Source: Erodium maritimum
Taxonomy: Eukaryota; Streptophyta; Magnoliopsida; Geraniales; Geraniaceae
Length of the DNA: 64,000 nt
NCBI GenBank assembly: GCA_963921825.1
Contig: OY997591.1
Location: forward strand, 58,089,954 to 58,153,953
Direction: 5' to 3'
The position numbers and the translations under genes were made by a program. Shown piece by piece: positions 23,213 through 33,735 of this stretch. Position 1 is the stretch's first letter. Each line of letters opens with the position of its first letter. The notes below the pieces were generated by a model. It saw only the letters and a list, made by a program, of their open reading frames with translations. It did no database searches and was not told where the DNA came from.

Positions 23213-24089
23213 CTAAAGGGCCAATCCAACCCTTCTCGGCCGAATGCACCAAGCCGGCTTCCTACACCAATCCACAAAAGAAAAGCCAGACCTCAAAGAC
23301 TGAGATTGCCACATGATAACGAACGAGTGGGTCTGAATTTTCCCAAACAGGACATCCCCGGACTCCATCACCTGATTAAAAACCGCTGCATTCCTCAACA
23401 ACCAAATATGCCAAATAGTCACATAGCAAACTCGAATCCACACCTTCCAGAAACGAGAGGAGCCCACACTTCTCCACATTACCACCACATCCGCCATTTT
23501 CCGTGGCATGACCCAACACAGGCCCCACCATTCAAAAACTCTACCCCAAATCCACCACGCAACAGAACAGTGCAAAAGAATATGATCAGTAGTCTCCATA
23601 AAAGACTTGCACATTGGACAAAACATCTGATTTAATGTAAAGTACATACCCCTCTCTTCCAGGAAAACAGAGGTAGGTAATGCATTCTGGACCGCTAACC
23701 ACATAAGTACATTGTGTTTAGGCGTTATACCTGCCACCCACAAAACTCTAGCCCAAGGTTTCGGCTCGACCAATTCCCCCCCCCCCCCCCATCAACAACG
23801 AATATGCCTCAGATACATTAAATCCATATGAGGATTTTCTCCATAATAAAACGTCATCAAGATCAGGCGAAAGAACACAATCCTCTATGAAATCGGATAA
23901 AACTGAGACCTCATCTCTTTCCACTTGCCCACGAATATGACAGAAGGAAACCGACCACCCCTGTCCACTCCAATAATCAGCAACAACTCCACTCTTGTTG
24001 GATGCCCTCATGTAAGCTAACGGAAACCGCACCCTCAAAGTGACATCTCCAATCCAGACATCATCCCAAAACCTTTTCCCAAATTCCAC
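23213..24089 (-). pseudogene. LINE C C-terminal zf-RVT region with poly-G frameshift
   Basis: Two overlapping minus frames. The first (24089-23748) ends LLMGGGGGIGRAETLG and the second (23773-23213) reads VEPKPWARVLWVAGITPKHNV, then CPMCKSFMETTDHILLHC, the Cys/His zinc-binding motif of the plant LINE C-terminal domain (zf-RVT, PF13966). The switch falls at a run of 16 C on the plus strand (23775-23790). Length change of that run is the simplest cause of the frameshift. A further shift joins this to the 420-codon RT frame around 24035-24089. Confidence 0.88.
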
Positions 24090-25297
24090 GACAGCCCCTG
24101 ATTGCCAAACAAACTAGAAAACAAAGGATCAGCAGCAAGGTCCAAAATATGACTAAAAAGATAACAGTTTGCAGACTTATCTAGACGAGTCAGGTCCCAG
24201 TCTGTCACTTCCCAACCCATCCTCAAACAAATTAGTACCTTCCACAAGGACACTTTGGTAGTGGCAAACCGCCACCACCACTTAACTAACAAAGCCAAGT
24301 TCATAGCCTCCAACCGACGTAGGCCCAAACCGCCCAAGTGTTTGGGTCGGCACACCAAACTCCATCTCACCTTATTCAAAACCTGTCCATCACCTCCATT
24401 ACGCCATAAAAATTTTCTCTGGATTGCTTCTAGAGCTCTAATCACCCCTTTAGGCGCTTTGAATAGGGACATAAAAAACAAAGGTAGGCCAGATAAAGTT
24501 GACTGAATTAGAGTGATTCTACCAGCCATGGAAAGGTATTTAGCATGCCATAAATCCAATGCAACATGATACTTACTAATCACCGGCGCCCAAGTAGCTA
24601 ACCTCTTAGGAGAAGCTCCAAGAGGGAAGCCCAAAAAAGTCATAGGAAACGACCCAGAATCACAACCAAGAACCCTGCTGACTTCCTCAGCTGACAAAGC
24701 CGAAGCATTCATTACAATTGCTTTCGATTTTGCAAAATTCACCTTTAAGCCCGAAACCAGTGGGAAGTCTTCAAGATCAGATTTCAACATAATCAAATCA
24801 GCCAAAGAACCACGAAAGAAAAGTAATGTGTCATCAGCAAACTGAAGATGGGTAACAGAAAAAGCAGAACTGCCAATAGTCACCCCACGAAAATACCCAG
24901 CTTCCTTACCAGCCTCTAGATACTGATGGAGTCCTTCAGCTGCAATCAAAAACAAAAAGGGGGACAACGGACAACCTTGGCGAATTCCATTCACCATTTT
25001 AAAATCCCGAGAAGGAACACCACTAACCAAAACAGAAAGATGGGACCGCAAGCAAGAAGCTATCCAATTCCTCCATCTTCTACCAAAATTCATTTGTACG
25101 AAAACTTCCTCTAGGTAACCCCACTGCACTAAATCATAAGCCTTCTCGAAATCCAGTTTCAAAACCACCATCTCCAATCTAGATTTCTTCACATAATGAA
25201 TAACTTCTGAGGCGATAAGAACTCCATCAACCAGTTGCCTCCCTGCTACAAAACCACTCTGGTTATCACTTATCAGATCACTGATAACTACCTTCAA
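24035..25297 (-). pseudogene. LINE C reverse transcriptase, 420-codon frame
   Basis: Long open minus-strand frame. It holds SDNQSGFVAGRQLVDGVLIA, LKLDFEKAYDLVQW, GIRQGCPLSPFLFLIAAEGL and the catalytic THLQFADDTLLFF with both Asp residues. The RT thumb region (MTFLGFPLGASPKRL, MAGRITLIQSTLSGLP, FLWRNGG) follows. The N-terminal endonuclease and the first part of RT are missing through 5' truncation. The frame is intact over its whole length, which suggests a relatively young copy. Product would be a template-copying RT fragment without endonuclease. Confidence 0.93.
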
Positions 25298-25321
25298 TCT
25301 GTTGCCTTGAGCTTAAGGTAG

Positions 25322-25789
25322 CTCAAGGTTAATTTACCTTGTTCTACATCTATAAGGGCTCGGGTTGTGGCCAGAAATGGCATACCCAATATTAGAGGAA
25401 TCTCATAGTCCTCAGCCATATCCAAGATTACAAAATCAGCAGGAAATATAAATGTCTACTTTAACCAACACATCCTCAATAACACCTCTTGGATATTTTA
25501 TAGATCTATCTGCTAATTGTAGGGTTACTGATGTTGGTTTAGGTTCCTCTCCTAATCCCAATTTCCTAAAGACAGATAAGAGCATCAAATTTATGCTTGC
25601 TCCTAAGTCACATAAGGCTCTAGAAAAAGATATTTTCCCCATCTCACATGGCAAGGTGAAACTACCTGGGTCTTTAAGTTTAGGGGGTAACTTGTTGAGT
25701 AATATTGCAGAACATTCTTCACTAAGATTCATTGTCTCATGTTCCCCTAATTTTCTCTTATTAGTAATAATATCGTTAAGGAATTTAGC
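25322..25789 (-). pseudogene. Athila aspartic protease
   Basis: Minus strand. KLPPKLKDPGSFTLPC, then ALCDLGASINLMLLSVFRKL, where D-L-G-A is the form of the catalytic triplet common in this lineage, and [13 protein letters not shown]. The frame then breaks near 25436. The continuation ([19 protein letters not shown], containing the LGxPFL flap/strand motif) is visible in another frame around 25420-25360, just before the LINE C target duplication. Confidence 0.88.
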
Positions 25790-27597
25790 TTAAATTGGCA
25801 TACTCTGTATAGCATCAAGAAAAGGGATATTGATTTCTAACTTCCTAAACATGTTCAGAAATTTAGAATATTGCTTCTCTAATTTATTTTTCTTGCACAC
25901 AGAAGGAAAAGGAAGAGGTGGAGTCCTAGTTTCTGTCTCAACCAAGGACTCCCTTACTTTCTTACCTTTGGCGAGCCTTTGATCCTCAGGAGGCTCCGAG
26001 CTTACATTCTGTTCTAGTTCCTCAACATTGTCTTCTTGCTCTAGAGTCTTCGCCACCTCTGGCTCCTCTTCTGCCACAGGTCCTTCTAGCTGCTTCCCGG
26101 ACCTCAAGGCTATTGCATGAGCTCCTTCCCTAGGATTCTTCTCAGTATTGCTGGGTAGGCTTCCAAGTGCCCTCATGTTCATAGCTTGGGATAATTGCCC
26201 CATCTGAGTCTCCAAAGATTAGAAACGAGAGTTGGTCATCTTTTTCTCTTCCTCGTCTTTCTTATTCTTTTCTTCAAATTGAGTCAAGAGAGTGAGCATC
26301 ATCTTTTCCATTCTTGAGGGAGGCTCTTGGGAATTGGTCGTCTGGGTATTTTGTTGATATTGCTGATTCTGGTTCCTCTGTTGATAACTCTGCCCTTGAG
26401 ATCTTTGTGGATAGCCAGGGGGGGTTGAATTCTGTCTCTGAGGTTTCCATGAGAAGTTGGGATGGTTCTTCCACCCTGGATTATAAGTGGCCGAGTACAG
26501 ATCATTTATCAACGGATCATACTTGGCTTTGGACATGCCCTCCAAGTAATTCGCAGTTTCCTCCTGTGATGGATCGCTCATTTGATCGGGGTGACCAAAC
26601 TGCATCAGTATTTGATCCACCTTTTGTGTCATAATTTGCATCTGCTCCACCATCTTGTGCAACATCGAGGAGTCTACTGCATTTACTGTGCCTTGAACCG
26701 CTCCTCTCTCAGAGTGCCATGCATTGTTGGACACCATCAAATTCAAGAGTTCGACAGTTTCTTCTGGTGTTCTTTGTACAAAAGACCCACTCGCTGCGGA
26801 GTCCAACTGAGCTCGACTTCCTGGATTCAATCCAGCATAGAAAGTCTGCATGTATAACCACAAGGGGATTCCATGATGGGGACATTTTCTCAGGTAACCT
26901 GAAAACCTTTCCCATGCCTCGACCAGCGACTCATCACCTTGTTGTTTGAAAGAATTTATTGATGCTCTTAGTTGCACTGTTTTCTTTGGAGGAAAATATT
27001 GGTTCAGAAATATTAGTGCCAGCTGATCCTAGGTTCTGATGCTTCCTACTGATAAGGATCTTATCCAATGACTTGCTTTATCTTTCAATGAGAAAGGAAA
27101 ATCTATGAGTCGTATTGCTTCTTCTGTGACTCCATTGGTCTTGAATGTACCACAGATATCTGAAAATGTTGTCAGATGGTCCTAAGGATCCTCGTGAGCA
27201 TTCCCATGAAATGAGTCACTCTTTAGCAAATTCAAGAGTGAGCCATCAATCTTGAATTGGTTGGCTGCTATTGGTGGGGTCACAATACTTGATCCACCCC
27301 TATAGTAAAGGGGGTACCGTACTCCATCAACACCATTTGTCTTGGTGTTGCTTCAATAACAGGGAGATTGTTTCCTTGTTGCCCCAGAATTGCTTGTTGA
27401 TTCCTAGCAGGAGGTTGTGGCGTGTGCTGCTTTGTGCCCTCTTGCCTCAACTGATTGATCAGGTCATTCGGGTTGTCCCCAGGTGGGAGGCTCATTGTAG
27501 CTGCTTTCCTCTCCCTTCGTAATAGCCTAGCGTTTCTCTCAACCTCCTCAAGATCTACAGAAAATAAACTCGAAGATTGGTGAGATCGCAAGTGCAT
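25790..27597 (-). pseudogene. Athila gag, fragmented
   Basis: Start region 27597-27280 (MHLRSHQSSSLFSVDLEEVERN...) matches the usual gag beginning of these elements. Segment 26977-26219 has the Retrotrans_gag core (LRASINSFKQQGDESLVEAWERF, PHHGIPLWLYMQTFYAGL), a Gln-rich spacer and a basic end. Segment 26215-25790 is the acidic spacer before protease (EPEVAKTLEQEDN..., then LEKQYSKFLNMFRKLEINIPF). The stretch 26978-27279 also encodes gag but has stops. No zinc knuckle is visible, which is usual for this clade. Confidence 0.85.
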
Positions 27598-27672
27598 AAA
27601 AACAAAATAAAAATAAAAATAAGTGAAATAGTCTCAACACAGATTAGAAATATAAAGTGTTGCCTTAGTTGC

Positions 27673-27690
27673 TCCCCGACAATGGCGCCA
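27673..27690 (-). other. Athila primer-binding site, tRNA-Asp type
   Basis: Minus strand reads TGGCGCCATTGTCGGGGA, the tRNA-Asp-complementary primer site usual in Athila-like elements, six bases downstream of the 5' LTR end. Confidence 0.88.
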
Positions 27691-27696
27691 TTAACT

Positions 27697-28734
27697 TGAA
27701 GCCCTGAGAATTAACCCACAAAAGGGCACGGCAAGCGCACCGGTCGTCAAGTAGTAAATCGGTTCAAGTCTGGTTTTCGTACCCAAGGGAGTAGTAAAAC
27801 AGTCACTCGATTTAAAATCCGTTATTAATCTGTTTCTGAAAAGAGTTTGTTTTGATTTTGAAAATGTAAATAATAGTTTAAAAAGAAATTAAAGTAGAGT
27901 GAGAAAAAAACATGAAATGTTTGTGAAATTCAAGGGAGAAAGTGATCTAGGACTTTTTACGGGGTTACAATATGACAATTAACTCGCAGAGACTTGTGTT
28001 TACGTGTGCAGATAAGGCAAGTTGAAGGGCAACGGAAGTTCTCTCAACTAGACCTAAACATCTTTCGATCGAATTAGGACCCTAGTATAATCTAACCGTC
28101 TAATCAAGGTGTAGAGAGACATACCGCATTACGATTCATGAACTCCTCTAACTTTCGGGTTTGTACGCCTATAGCTGTTGCACTCGTGTTAACCTAACTT
28201 TACTAGAGACTAGATTTAAACCCAAGTTGCATAATCCTTAGTCCTTTTAGTCACTCTCATCTTTCGATTGTTGGATGCTAAAACCTAATCAACTATCAAA
28301 TGGCCAATTTGATGAAGCATTAAATCCAAATTATGCAAACACTATTCTAAACACAAATTGCACATAATAAACACAAACTCATTGAATCAATTAGTCATAT
28401 TTTTCCCCTCTTAGGCGCCCGAAACGGGCTGCGTACCGGGCCGCTTGGCCGCACGGAACGGGCCTCATTCCGGCCCGGTTGCTCATCCGGGCCGTGTGGT
28501 TGTGAGGATCCGAAGAGAAATGCCAGATCTTGGCTCGGGTTTCTATTATGCAGCTGCTCGTCTCATATATTCTGATAAATACCCTTGTTTCGCTCCGAAT
28601 ATCCAAAAACTCTAAAATCTGGGCCTACTGCACGAAAGGAGGAAGAAATATATTAAACAACCTAATCACGGGACTGAAAAGCTTAAGATGTGGGCTTAAA
28701 AACATTGAAAACGATGCATTTTTCGTCCACATCA
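27697..28734 (-). repeat. Athila 5' LTR (right)
   Basis: 1038 bp beginning TGAAGCCCTGAG and ending CCACATCA, followed by the target duplication atatt (28735-28739). The other LTR shares only its first roughly 75 bp in recognisable form. Confidence 0.85.
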
Positions 28735-28984
28735 ATATTCACCCACCTACTATCGAAACCTATTCGGGTCAGTACCCTCTCGAGATACGGCCACTCGACC
28801 TTATCATAAGCTTTTTCCATATCTATTTTCATAGCCATATGACCCTTTCTTCATACCACTGACCCCTTCCTTATATGATGAAAAACCTCTCCTGACACTA
28901 TAATATTATCATAAATAAGCCTCTCGCTTATAAAAGCACATTGCGACTCAGAAATCATTGTATTCAGTAGGCATTTCTTGCATA
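28735..28984 (-). pseudogene. LINE A reverse transcriptase, middle piece
   Basis: Minus strand reads MISESQCAFISERLIYDNII, VSGEVFHHIRKG and MAMKIDMEKAYDKVEWPYLE, then IGFDSRWV at the Athila junction, continuing at 9939. The Asp of KIDMEKAYD is the first RT catalytic aspartate. Several frame slips are needed. Confidence 0.85.
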
Positions 28985-29449
28985 CTCAGGACACATAGGC
29001 TTGAGCATCAATTTTCCTATTCCTGTCGCGATATAGGACATGAAGGATGTGGTGGATAATTTTGACCAATCATTTCTTGCATTATCGCTTGAGACCGCTA
29101 AGAAAGCCAAAGAGAACATGAAGAAAAAAATCTCAGACTTGTACTTATACCATACAAACTCGAGCGAACACTTAGAGAAAACAAGAAATTTTAGCAGCAC
29201 AACGTAGAAGAGATATTTAAACACAGTTCGTCACTACAGGGAAGCTAGTAACTGACATTGTCTCTTTATTTTTTTCAGAGGTGTTTGTTATGTTTCAGTT
29301 TTTTGTGTTTTGGGAGCGGTTTGTATTGTTTGCTTTCTGATAGAAGAGTGGTTTTAGTTGCGGGATGATCCATTTTCGGGTGGTTTTCCCATCTTTGTAA
29401 TTTTTCTCAAATTCAAAAGATCAATACATTCATTGCTAATAAAAAAAGA
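28985..29449 (+). mobile_element. 3' end of a plus-strand LINE or retroposon inserted in LINE A
   Basis: LINE A sequence is interrupted here. The right end is an A run (29442-29449, taataaaaaaa) preceded by a T/G-rich untranslated stretch resembling plant LINE 3' ends (ttttcccatctttgtaatttt...). No coding domain is recognisable. A target duplication could not be fixed, although catttcttgcat occurs at about 28971 and about 29071. Part of 28985-29100 may instead be decayed LINE A. Confidence 0.45.
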
Positions 29450-30690
29450 ATGCCAAGATATCTCCTTTAACAATGTCTCATCCCACTTGATAAAATTTCA
29501 TTGAGTAGCCATCAGGTCCAAGAGATTTTCCCCACAATAGTCTTTAATAGCATTAAAAATCTCCAATTCAGAGAACGAGAGGTCTAGCAATTGAGATTGA
29601 ACTGCTGATAGAGACTTGAAAGGTTGTTGTTAGAGATCAATACATACTACAGTAGAAGCTTTGAATCTATTAGTGAAATGTAAGTGCGCCACATCTTTAA
29701 TTTCCCAGGAACATTATAGATCATTCCCTCCTCCAAGATTTGAGTTAGTCTTTTCCTATTTTGATTGTAATTGGCAATAAGATGAAAAATGCTTTGTGTA
29801 CCTGTCCCCCTCTCTACTTTATTTGTGTCTTGCTTTTTGTACACAAACCTTTACTTGCAGCTTAAGTTTCTATATAAACTTAGCCTTCAATAAACCTCTG
29901 AGGCTGATTTCAGAAAGAGAGAGTTCTCTATAATCAATAAGACATCAAGAACACTAATTTCAATGTTGAGAGATTCAATATCCTTGTCCAACCAACCAAA
30001 GATTTTGATGTTCCACTCCTTGTAGAAAGATTTTAGTACCCTCAACTTGAATTTCAAACAATATGTAGGAGAACCGAAAACATGTATGGATTCCCAAAAT
30101 AACTTTGTGTCCTTGTAGAAAAGGGGATGAGAAGTCTAAGAATTTATGAACTTACCCCAATCCACCCAAGGATTATTGACCAGAATAGGTTTATCGTCTG
30201 ATAAACTCATTTGCAGGCTTTTTTTGTGTTGGATCATTGAAAGATGCTAAAATATGAGATGCAATCAGAAATCTGTCTAATCTTAAAGCCATGGATGTAG
30301 AGCCATACCATGTGTATTTTCTACCAATCATATTAAGATCCACAACCCCCAAAACATCAACCAAGTTATTAAAGTCCCTCATATTGGCCTGGAGAAAGCA
30401 TTCCCATATTTTTCCAAAGGATCCAATATAGCATTGAAATCTCCAGCCAACACAAAGACAAGATAATTTGGTACTTGTAAAGAAATGTCCTCCCACAACT
30501 GATGTCTAAGGCTCACCAAACAAGGGGCATGGACATTTATGATTGTAATATTGTAATCAGCTGATACAAATTTACCAAACCACTATGTAACATGTTCAGT
30601 AATGAGAGTAGATTGTACCTTATTCCACACAGTAATAACTCTCCCAAAATTCCCAATAACATGGATGAAAACATGATCCCAATTTTGATG
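29450..30690 (-). pseudogene. LINE A endonuclease and reverse transcriptase, N-terminal half
   Basis: Minus strand from 30690. The APE-type endonuclease has ITIINVHAPC, LWEDI and AGDFNAILD (catalytic D and N), then NMRDFNNLVDVLGVVDL and GRKYTWYG. The linker follows (PILVNNPWVDWG..., NIKIFGWLDKDIESLN). The RT start holds GTGTQSIFHLIANYNQNRKR and a diverged IFNAIKD segment, then DILAF at 29450 where the insert begins. Many stops and frameshifts make this a pseudogene, the oldest layer of the nest. Confidence 0.85.
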
Positions 30691-30699
30691 TGAACAACT

Positions 30700-30990
30700 A
30701 CGATTCTTGTCTGTATTTGAATATGACAAAATCAGGTTGTGTGATTATCTTTTTGTATGTTGATGACATGTTAATTCATAGGGATAATATTAATACTATG
30801 AATGACACCAAAATTTATGTCATTATATTTTTAGGATGAGGAGATTTAGGAGAAAGTAAGGTCGTTGTGGGAGTTGAGATGAAGAGAAACTTTAATAACA
30901 TCATCTTAAGTTAGGTTTATTATGTTGAGAAACGGTTTAAGTGGATTGTACATGTCGCTTAAATAAATTTGCATAGTCCACTTTACGATC
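30700..30990 (+). pseudogene. copia reverse transcriptase fragment
   Basis: Plus strand reads YDSCLYLNMTKSGCVIIFLYVDDMLIHRDN, containing the copia Y-V-D-D catalytic box, then a decayed KDLGE-like segment and KVVVGVEMKRN with stops. No LTR, primer site or other domain of the same element is visible nearby, so this is an isolated scrap beside the 5' end of LINE A. Confidence 0.85.
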
Positions 30991-31755
30991 AAGTTTGGAT
31001 CCATTGTCTTTGAGTTAGTTGGGCGAGAAACAAATTAGAAGAAGGCACAACCAGCCTCCCTATATTGTGGTAAATGTCTACGAAGACATTGGTTGAGGAC
31101 GTGGTTGATGATTGGAGTCCAAGAAGGCAAAGGACGAAACAATAAGCTCTCCTTCTAAACGACAACCTGATATTATTTATGATCCAAACGTATCCTTTAA
31201 GATAAGTAAGCAACCCAACACCGACCTTCATCTTATAGGATTTTAGAGGGTTAATTTCTCTACAGCAAGTTGAAAGAGAGAGTGATTAATAAGCTCAAGG
31301 AACACACACTCGTGGTACGATTTTGTGGTTTTACTTTGATATGGTTCTGTAAATCCCTTAAAGCGATGCCACTGATGTGCTTTGGATCGGAACGTCTTTT
31401 TAATTAGTATGAAGACTAGGATGGTTTATATTTATTCTTGAGATTAATAGTGCGAAGCTCGTGATGATAATATGCATGTTGAATATAAGCTGATGATGGT
31501 GATAACAATGTATTTTAGAGATCTTATGTGTCTATGTCTTTGAGAAGCTCTTCTTACTAGTAAGCTGATGATTATAAATAAAGTATCATTTCCTGGAAAA
31601 GTTATAGTTCATTGATACGATTTTGTTTACCATTCTAAAAAAAGTTAGAAATCATGTGATCAACGATGCACCGTAAGAGAAATCATGTTTTCTCCTTTAG
31701 TGTTTGACCGTTGTCTCCCCAGATGTGCAACAGATCCATGAGGAGGTTGATTATT
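30991..31755. other. No gene recognised
   Basis: Both strands are full of stops. A plus-strand phrase around 31290-31380 (LKEHTLVVRFCGF..., KSLKAMPLM) faintly recalls a DUF4283 segment of LINE ORF1, but it is too short and degenerate to call. Likely old repeat debris. Confidence 0.4.
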
Positions 31756-32440
31756 GGTAGAATATAATTATAATTGGGCCTTCAACTATCAGCTTGAGCT
31801 TTTAGTTGAGTTGATTCTCTAATATGGTATCAGAGTTTGACACCTCACGGACCCGGGTTCAAACTCCACTCTCTACAAAAATTAAACCCCACTCTCTACA
31901 AAAATTTCTAATTACTTCTCAATTTACAAATTTGTCCTAAATGAGCCAACCCTTATATCTCTCTTCTTTATGGGCTTATCTCCTCGTCAATATACTTCAC
32001 CTCCAAACCCGTCTTCTATATACTTCACCTTCAAATCCGTAAACGGGATTGTCCGTGAGAGGGCGTGTTAGAATATAACTTGAGCTTTAGTTGAAGGCTA
32101 AATTATAGTTATATTCTAACACGCGCCCTCACGGACAAGCCCGTTTAGGGGTTTGGAGGTGAAGTATATAGAAGAGGGGATGAGCACATTAAGAAGAGTG
32201 ATAATGGCTTGTTGTACTCCTCATGAGAGGTTTTATTTAGAATATGCTTTGCCGATAAAAAAAAGGGCTGGCCCATTTTTGAACAAATTTGATAAATAAA
32301 GAAGAAATTAGAAATTTTGTAAAGTGTGGGGTTTGAACCCGGGTCCGTGAGGTACCAAGCTCTAATACCATATTAGAGGACCAACTCAACTAAGAGCACA
32401 AGCTGATAATAAAAGCCTCAATAATAGTTATATTCTAACA
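31756..32440. repeat. Inverted pair of TRIM-like units
   Basis: Two copies of one repeat face each other around a 56-bp near-palindrome (32066-32121, TGTTAGAATATA...TATATTCTAACA). The left copy reads plus: a short terminal segment, then tggtatcagag (31825-31835), an initiator-Met primer-site motif, then gggttcaaactccac. The right copy reads minus and has tggtattagag at 32370-32360, then the same downstream phrases, ending at 32440 with ...TTCTAACA. No protein is encoded. The primer motif next to a short terminal repeat suggests a terminal-repeat retrotransposon in miniature. A tRNA-derived SINE is the alternative, since the ggttcaaactcc phrase resembles a pol III B box. Confidence 0.6.
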
Positions 32441-32813
32441 ATTATAAATGGAGGGCAACACTAATCTATCTGGTTTGCAATTCTGTTTCTCCTGTTCTGG
32501 TACATCTGAACTCTTCTACATATACAATTGTTGGATGATGTTTTGGGACTTCTTTGGACTGAAGATTACTCTCTATAACAATCAGTGTTAAGGATAGTAT
32601 TGTAGTTTGTCTTAGAGTGTTGCCTCAAATTTGATTTGTAGCTGGTTTAGTGAGGATTAGAAGTTTTCTATTGTTGGAGACTTGGATAGATGTCCTTGTT
32701 GTGGTGAGGATTTTACTCAATGGTGTAGTCTTTGGTGGCTAACTTGTGCCACAAGGTATTGTATTTGAGAGGATTTTATTTGGGAGTGCTATAGTCTGTA
32801 AGATGAGATGTTT
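32441..32813. other. No gene recognised
   Basis: T/G-rich unique-looking sequence between two repeats. No frame longer than about 60 codons and no recognisable motif. Confidence 0.4.
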
Positions 32814-33730
32814 TTGTTGAACAAGTGGTGCAATTTTATTACTTGAAATTGATTACATTATCGAGCCTCGAGGAACAGGCTCCCCGACCACCAGAGGTTC
32901 AGTACTAGCGAACAAAGGTTCACGGATCCTCGTAATATCATAACCGTCACAAACGGTATTTTGACGTCCCTTGGGCAATAAGATCCTTTGAATATCCGAC
33001 CCGTCACAGACGGTATGTTGATGCCTCTTGGGTACTAAAAGACGACGGTACTGGAGATCCTGCGGGACCTCGACGGTACGGTGATGCCTCATGAGCAAAG
33101 AGAGAAGACGGTGAGGAGGAGCGGGGTACCGGAGATCTTGAGGGACCTCAACAATAATGGTGATGGTGGGAGGCAAAGCATAGCCTAGGGACCCCTCCCA
33201 GGACCATTCCTTAAAGCACTAGATTACTGTCGTCATTGACCTTGCAAAGACGAAGTCAGAAAATACAACAAAGACCCACCCGATTAGCTAGATCCATAAT
33301 CGAGGGAGGGGTCGAGGAAGAGGCGGTGATGGAGGCCAGGGAGGGGGCGGTTTCAAGGACGACAGTGACGCCTTCAGAGGCGGCGACGACGGAGGCCATG
33401 AAGAAGGACGCGTCGGTGGCTGTAGCGGCAACGAAGCTGATCGAGATAGATAACTCGATACTTTGGAGGCACAGGTGAAGGCGCAACCCTAGAAAACAAG
33501 CCTCCTGAAACAGGAACCAGAGCAAGGTCGTGGTAATCCCGAGAATTTGGCGATCTAGGGTTCGGAAGGAGAGGGACAGGGTCGTTGCTTGGGTTTGAAG
33601 TAACCCAGAACCGGGGACGCCATGTCATCAGGGAGTAGAGACCGAGCCTACAATGGGAAAGGTGGAGGTAGCGCCGGGGTAATAACATTTTTCTATGGTA
33701 TTGTAAAGCGGCATATTGTCAATTTTGCAC
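32814..33730 (-). mobile_element. ORF2-less LINE derivative (ORF1 start plus 3' end)
   Basis: Minus strand. The 5' part encodes a Pro/Ser-rich ORF1 N-terminus (HDLALVPVSGGLFSRVAPSP) like that of the unit at 56242 (HDLALASLLGGGDPRVSASP). The 3' part, from tgggaggggtccct near 33200 to ttgcaccacttgttcaa at about 32820, is homologous to 58411-58685, including repeated GTTGAGGTCCCTCA and gaggcatca phrases and the terminal LVVGE...PRG frame. Within it a roughly 70-bp block (cggtacc...gaggcatca) occurs in tandem. There is no endonuclease or RT, so it would have depended on another LINE's enzyme. Confidence 0.7.
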
Positions 33731-33735
33731 TCTAA

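Larger units (their letters stand above)
22798..25321 (-). mobile_element. LINE C, 5'-truncated, inserted in Athila
   Basis: 2524-bp minus-strand L1-type insertion flanked by the 14-bp target duplication ctcaaggttaattt at 22784-22797 and 25322-25335. The 3' end (left) has an A-rich tail (minus strand aaaaaataaaaataaaaa). The 5' end is truncated inside the RT, as expected when target-primed reverse transcription stops early. It lies between protease and RT of the Athila element and is therefore younger than it. The 3' untranslated part is 22798-23212. Confidence 0.93.
9940..28734 (-). mobile_element. Athila-type Ty3/gypsy retrotransposon with two nested insertions
   Basis: Minus-strand element spanning 18.8 kb, about 7.5 kb of it its own. 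The outer ends are TGACGCCCTGAG... at 9940 and ...CCACATCA at 28734, with the perfect 5-bp target duplication atatt at 9935-9939 and 28735-28739. Order on the minus strand is 5' LTR (27697-28734), tRNA-Asp-type primer site, gag, protease, RT, RNase H, integrase, 3' LTR. A chromodomain gypsy element (13138-21858) and LINE C (22798-25321) are inserted in it. The protease motif (LCDLGASINLM) and integrase style match Athila/Tat non-chromovirus elements; the exact lineage is my judgement. Confidence 0.9.

Noticed and set aside
28966-29083. catttcttgcat at 28971 and 29071 as a target duplication of the inserted retroposon
   Set aside because: Both copies lie on the left side of the insert and neither matches the sequence after the A run at 29450.
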